Source of the DNA: SZUA-252 sp035716005
Lineage (GTDB): Bacteria > Eisenbacteria > RBG-16-71-46 > SZUA-252
NCBI GenBank assembly: GCA_035716005.1
Contig: DASTKG010000143.1
Location: 1 to 64,000, forward strand
DNA length: 64,000 nucleotides
Direction: 5' to 3'
Below are positions 60,621 to 64,000 of this stretch, piece by piece (the first letter of the stretch is position 1; every line of letters starts with the position of its first letter). Position numbers and translations under genes: made by a program. The notes under the pieces were generated by a model that saw only the letters and a list, made by a program, of their open reading frames with translations, had not been told where the DNA came from and made no database searches.

Positions 60621-62564
60621 ATGATCCGCCTGAGTCGAAATCTCTACGTCGAGACCCGCCTTATCGTTTCGCTCGCGGCGCTGCTGGCCGCGTTGGCGAT
60701 CGCCGCCGGCGCCACCAGGGCGTCGGCCGCGCCCCCGGTCCTGACCGTTCCGCCGGCCCAGACCGTCTCCGAGCAGCAGCTCCTCGCCTTCGGCGTGAGC
60801 GCGTTCGATCCAGACGGCCAGACGACCACGCTCCAGGCTTTCTCCAAGCCCGTGGGAGCGACGTTCGTCGACAACCACGACAACACGGGCTCCTTCGCCT
60901 GGACGCCGGCGAGCGATCAGTCGGGGAGCTACACGGTCCAGTTTCGCGCCGACGACACGTTCGGCGGCATCGACAACGAGTACGTGTCGATCACGGTCCT
61001 GAACGCGAACGCGCCGCCCTCCATGGGGGCCATCTCCGATCGTCTCGTCGATCCCGGGACGATGGCCATCCTCTCCCTCTGGGCGACCGACGACGACGGC
61101 GACCCGCTCAGCTTCGGCGCGAGCGGTCTCCCCGCGTGGGGCGAGTTCACCGACTACGGCGACAACACGGCCAGCATCGTGCTCGCGCCCCCGATGGGAA
61201 CTCCGCCCGGGACGTGGACGATCACGGTGACCGTCACCGACGGCAAGGATCCCGTCTCGCAATCGTTCCAGGTCACCGTGACCGGAACGGCGGTGACGCA
61301 CGCGCCCGTGCTCGATCCGTTCGCCGAGCCGACCGTGGCGGAAGGGGCGAGCGCGTCGGTGGCGCTCTCCGCGACCGACGTCGACGGCGACGCTCTCGTA
61401 TGGACGAGCGGACTTCCGAGCTTCGCGTCGCTCACGACGCTCACGAGCGCGCCGGGCTCCACGACGGCCCGACTCGACCTGGCGCCCGGCTACTGCGCGG
61501 CGGGGAACTACGCCGCGACGGTGGGCGTGAACGACGGCGCTCTTCTCGACTCGCAGAGCTTCACGATCCACGTCACCGACACCCCGCGGACTCCCGCGTG
61601 GAGCGCGCCGACCGAAGGCGCCTCCGTCTCGCTCGCGGTCGGCTCCGCTCTGTCGATCGATCTCGCCGCGGCCGATCCCGACCAGGCGTGCGGCGGGGCG
61701 GCTCCGCTTCTCTCGCTCGCGGCGTCGGACGCCGGCGGCGCGCTCTCCTTGTCGCTCCTCGCGACGGGTCCCGGCGCGGGATCGCTGAGCGTGCAGGCGA
61801 ACGGGCCGGGAGGCGTCTATCACGTGACGCTTCGCGCGAGCGACGGCGCGGACCCGGGCCGCTACGCGGAGCGCGTCGTTACCGTGACGGCCGAAGACGT
61901 GGCCCGCGCCGCCGAGGCGGTCGCCTGGCTGCAGCCGAAGCAGATCCGGTCCGAAACAGGCTCCGACTGGCAGCGCGTCTACCTCGAGCCGCTCGCCGGC
62001 ACGTTCTCCCTCGACGATCTCGATCCGGCCTCGTTCCGGCTCACCGCGTGGGCCGGCGCCGGGAACGGCGGCGAGCTGGCGCCGAAGCCGGACGGCGTGA
62101 CGATGGGATTCGACTCGAACGAGAACGGCGTGCTGGAATGCCGCCTCACGTTCGACAAGAAGGAACTCTGCGGTCTCTTCGGGAATCTCACCGCGCCGAC
62201 CGACGGTTTGATGACCATGACGGCGCGGCTCCTCGACGGCGGGCTGGTCCGGGCCGCGGTCGCCGCGAAGTTCGTGCCGGAGAAGAAGCGCGCCATCAAG
62301 CGCTGCGGTCCGAACCCGCTCAACCCCGAGGCGACGGTCGCGATCGAGACCGAGCAGCCGGGACGGCTCCGGGTCATGGTCTTCGACGTGCAGGGGCGCA
62401 TGGTGCGCCTCCTTCTCGACGAGGCGAACGCGCCGGCCGGAACTCGAGAGGTGACGTTCAACGGGAAGGACAACCGGGGACGCGCGCTCCGGGCCGGACG
62501 CTACTTCGTCCGCGTGGAATCGCCTTCGGGCCCCGACGCGACGACGCTGACGATTCTCCCGTAG
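60621..62564 (+). CDS. secreted multidomain protein with Ig/cadherin-like repeats and FlgD-like C-terminal domain
   Basis: A 647-residue exported protein. After the signal peptide (to about residue 38) come repeated beta-sandwich domains of the cadherin/dystroglycan type (DQSGSYTVQFRADD; PPGTWTITVTVTDGKD; AAGNYAATVGVNDGA), rich in Asp at likely calcium sites. The last 85 residues (CGPNPLNPEATVAIE, LRVMVFDVQGRMVRLLLD, GRYFVRVES) form a FlgD Ig-like domain, close to the type A sorting domain of type 9 secretion. Such tails are common in FCB-group bacteria. A cohesive or surface-binding role is likely; no enzymatic domain is seen. ATG 60621 follows a GGGGG tract. Confidence 0.8.
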   Translation: MIRLSRNLYVETRLIVSLAALLAALAIAAGATRASAAPPVLTVPPAQTVSEQQLLAFGVSAFDPDGQTTTLQAFSKPVGATFVDNHDNTGSFAWTPASDQSGSYTVQFRADDTFGGIDNEYVSITVLNANAPPSMGAISDRLVDPGTMAILSLWATDDDGDPLSFGASGLPAWGEFTDYGDNTASIVLAPPMGTPPGTWTITVTVTDGKDPVSQSFQVTVTGTAVTHAPVLDPFAEPTVAEGASASVALSATDVDGDALVWTSGLPSFASLTTLTSAPGSTTARLDLAPGYCAAGNYAATVGVNDGALLDSQSFTIHVTDTPRTPAWSAPTEGASVSLAVGSALSIDLAAADPDQACGGAAPLLSLAASDAGGALSLSLLATGPGAGSLSVQANGPGGVYHVTLRASDGADPGRYAERVVTVTAEDVARAAEAVAWLQPKQIRSETGSDWQRVYLEPLAGTFSLDDLDPASFRLTAWAGAGNGGELAPKPDGVTMGFDSNENGVLECRLTFDKKELCGLFGNLTAPTDGLMTMTARLLDGGLVRAAVAAKFVPEKKRAIKRCGPNPLNPEATVAIETEQPGRLRVMVFDVQGRMVRLLLDEANAPAGTREVTFNGKDNRGRALRAGRYFVRVESPSGPDATTLTILP

Positions 62565-62625
62565 GATTCGCGTCGCCCGCCCGGCGAATCGGGCGGCGTT
62601 CGAGGAGAGAATACGCGGGCGGTGG

Positions 62626-63375
62626 CTAGACGCTGCCGCCCGCTTCGATTCCCGCGCTCGCGCCGAGGAGCGCGTGGAGCCACTCCCGCCAGATCGGCGC
62701 CAGCCACCACTTGAGTCCGATATCCACGAGGAGCAGGAGGAGCGAGAAGAGCGCCAGGCGCCCGACGAGGCGCGGCGCCTTCGCCCCGCGGTAGAAGCGC
62801 CTGGCCCCCCAGAGCGCCCCCGCCGTGCCCGCCAGAATGAACGAGAGCACCCGAGCCACCGACCAGGGCGGCCACGCGACGAGCGCGCTCGTGAGGGGCG
62901 GGATCGCCGGGTCGGAGTTCGCCACGACCCACCCGACGTAGCCGTTCATGTAGCCGAGGAGAAGCGAGCCGAGCAGGAGGGCGGCGACGCCGAGGCTCAG
63001 CGCGGAGAGGATCCAGACCAGGGCGTACTCCGCCAGGACGCGCGGCAGGAAGAGGGCGACGTTCCCTTCCTGGCCCCGGCCCGTGGCGATCCAGCGCACC
63101 ATGTCGTCGCGGAATGCGCCGGCGTGCCAGATCGTCTGAAACGCGGCCTGCTGGCTATGCGCCGTCGCGGCGACCGTGGCGATCGTGAGCGCGGCGGCCC
63201 ACGCGATGGCGAGGAAGGCGGCGTCGCGCGCGCGGCCCTCGCGAACCGCCTTCGCGTAGACCCAGCCGAGGGGCGCCGTGGGGAGGAGGGCGAAGAGAAC
63301 GGGAGAGCGAAGGGGAACGAGGGCCCAGGGTAGGAGCAGGGCCGGGATGACAGCCGTGAGGAGAGCGGATATCAT
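62626..63375 (-). CDS. integral membrane protein of unknown function
   Basis: A 249-residue protein with about six hydrophobic helices (approximately residues 3-20, 22-38, 58-78, 125-160, 185-205 and 215-235). A loop with WHAGAFRDDMVRWIATGRG lies between the third and fourth. I do not recognise the family. ATG 63375 is the first in-frame start before the first helix, and the divergent gene begins 51 nt away. Confidence 0.68.
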   Translation of the reverse strand: MISALLTAVIPALLLPWALVPLRSPVLFALLPTAPLGWVYAKAVREGRARDAAFLAIAWAAALTIATVAATAHSQQAAFQTIWHAGAFRDDMVRWIATGRGQEGNVALFLPRVLAEYALVWILSALSLGVAALLLGSLLLGYMNGYVGWVVANSDPAIPPLTSALVAWPPWSVARVLSFILAGTAGALWGARRFYRGAKAPRLVGRLALFSLLLLLVDIGLKWWLAPIWREWLHALLGASAGIEAGGSV

Positions 63376-63426
63376 GGTCGGTCCGTATCCTAACGCGCCC
63401 GTTCCTGAACCCAAAGGAGAAGTCCC

Positions 63427-64000
63427 ATGCTTCCGGAGTACCGGAGCACCACCTATCTCGATTATTCGCGCCCCGAGCACGACGCCGGGATGCGCGAGGC
63501 GCTGGCGCTCGTCCGCTCGCAGGCCGCCGCGTCGCACCCCCTGGTGATCGGCGGGAAGCGCGTCCAGACGCCCGCCACGTTCCAGAGCTTCAATCCCTCG
63601 AACCCCTCGGAGAGCCTCGGCACGTTCTCGAAGGGGGGCGCCGAGCACGTGAGCCAGGCCGTGGAGGCCGCCTCGAAGGCCTTCCCGGCGTGGGCGGCCG
63701 TTCCGGCGGAGGAGCGCGCGAACGTTCTCCTGCGCGCGGCCGGCATCCTGCGCCGCCGCCGCCACGAGATGAGCGCCACCATGGTCCTCGAGGTCGGGAA
63801 GAGCTGGGGCGAGGCCGACGGCGACACGGCCGAGGCGATCGACTTCTGCGAGTTCTACGCCCGGGAGATGATCCGCTACGGCGGCGCGCAGCCGATCACG
63901 CCCTATCCGGGCGAGAACAATTCGCTCGTCTACATCCCGCTCGGCGTCGGGGTCGTCATTCCGCCCTGGAACTTCCCCTGCGCCATCACGCTCGGCATGA
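63427..64000 (+). CDS. 1-pyrroline-5-carboxylate dehydrogenase, N-terminal part
   Basis: The window ends inside this gene; 191 codons are present with no stop. It is an aldehyde dehydrogenase of the RocA/PruA type, which oxidises glutamate semialdehyde to glutamate in proline and arginine breakdown. PLVIGGKRVQTPATFQSFNP, LEVGKSWGEADGDTAEAIDF, CEFYAREMIRY and PLGVGVVIPPWNFPCAITLG closely follow that subfamily. AAAGGAG lies 7-8 nt before the ATG. The catalytic Cys and Glu would lie beyond the window. Confidence 0.9.
   Translation, partial: MLPEYRSTTYLDYSRPEHDAGMREALALVRSQAAASHPLVIGGKRVQTPATFQSFNPSNPSESLGTFSKGGAEHVSQAVEAASKAFPAWAAVPAEERANVLLRAAGILRRRRHEMSATMVLEVGKSWGEADGDTAEAIDFCEFYAREMIRYGGAQPITPYPGENNSLVYIPLGVGVVIPPWNFPCAITLGM

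Overview
The window reads as the chromosome of a GC-rich, Gram-negative bacterium. LPS heptose genes, an Omp85/TamB pair, several porins, lipoprotein and periplasmic proteins and a GatCAB amidotransferase all point to a diderm. A secreted multidomain protein with a FlgD-like (type 9 sorting-like) C-terminal domain and a complete Bat operon suggest the FCB side of the tree. The overall style (very GC-rich, many GTG starts, GTGA/ATGA overlaps) would fit a lineage such as Candidatus Eisenbacteria. That placement is inference from gene content, not a phylogeny.

Layout: (1) 1-14858, envelope biogenesis. The tail of dxr is followed by a seven-gene LPS inner-core cassette (two separate Hld enzymes, two GT9 heptosyltransferases, one GT2, two GT4), then rseP behind its own promoter, a three-POTRA Omp85 protein and a TamB-like protein. 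(2) 14866-25614, housekeeping: PcrA/UvrD helicase, gatC-gatA-gatB, purD-purE, a YrdC-domain protein, a low-molecular-weight phosphatase, ilvE and glyA. (3) 25639-33783, MoxR, DUF58, a small lipoprotein and BatA-BatE. (4) 33776-43064, a tightly overlapping run of SDR, deoxyhypusine-synthase-like enzyme, pentaheme cytochrome, DegT aminotransferase, AsmA-like protein and an ABC-2 exporter. (5) 43081-48352, small regulatory or unknown genes: a TPR protein opposite a PTS IIA-like protein, a zinc ribbon protein, two exported unknowns, an HExxH protein and a GAF-GAF-PP2C phosphatase. (6) 48353-48835, a candidate 6S RNA and tRNA-Leu(CAA). (7) 48976-55543, minus strand: a secreted amidohydrolase, a periplasmic glutaminase and three predicted outer-membrane porins. 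(8) 55544-64000: exported unknowns, a ZIP-like membrane protein, a YqjD/YqjE/YqjK-like trio, signal peptidase I, the FlgD-tailed secreted protein, an unknown membrane protein and the start of a 1-pyrroline-5-carboxylate dehydrogenase.

Most genes are on the plus strand and coupled by 1-16 nt overlaps, so real intergenic space is rare. Where it exists it usually holds something: sigma70-like promoters with 17-nt spacers, perfect inverted repeats, or RNA that can fold into ordered multi-helix structures. The two most interesting items are the porin/glutaminase/amidohydrolase cluster and the potential three-way-junction RNA leader at 55815-55873. I saw no CRISPR array, insertion sequence, integrase, rRNA or prophage.
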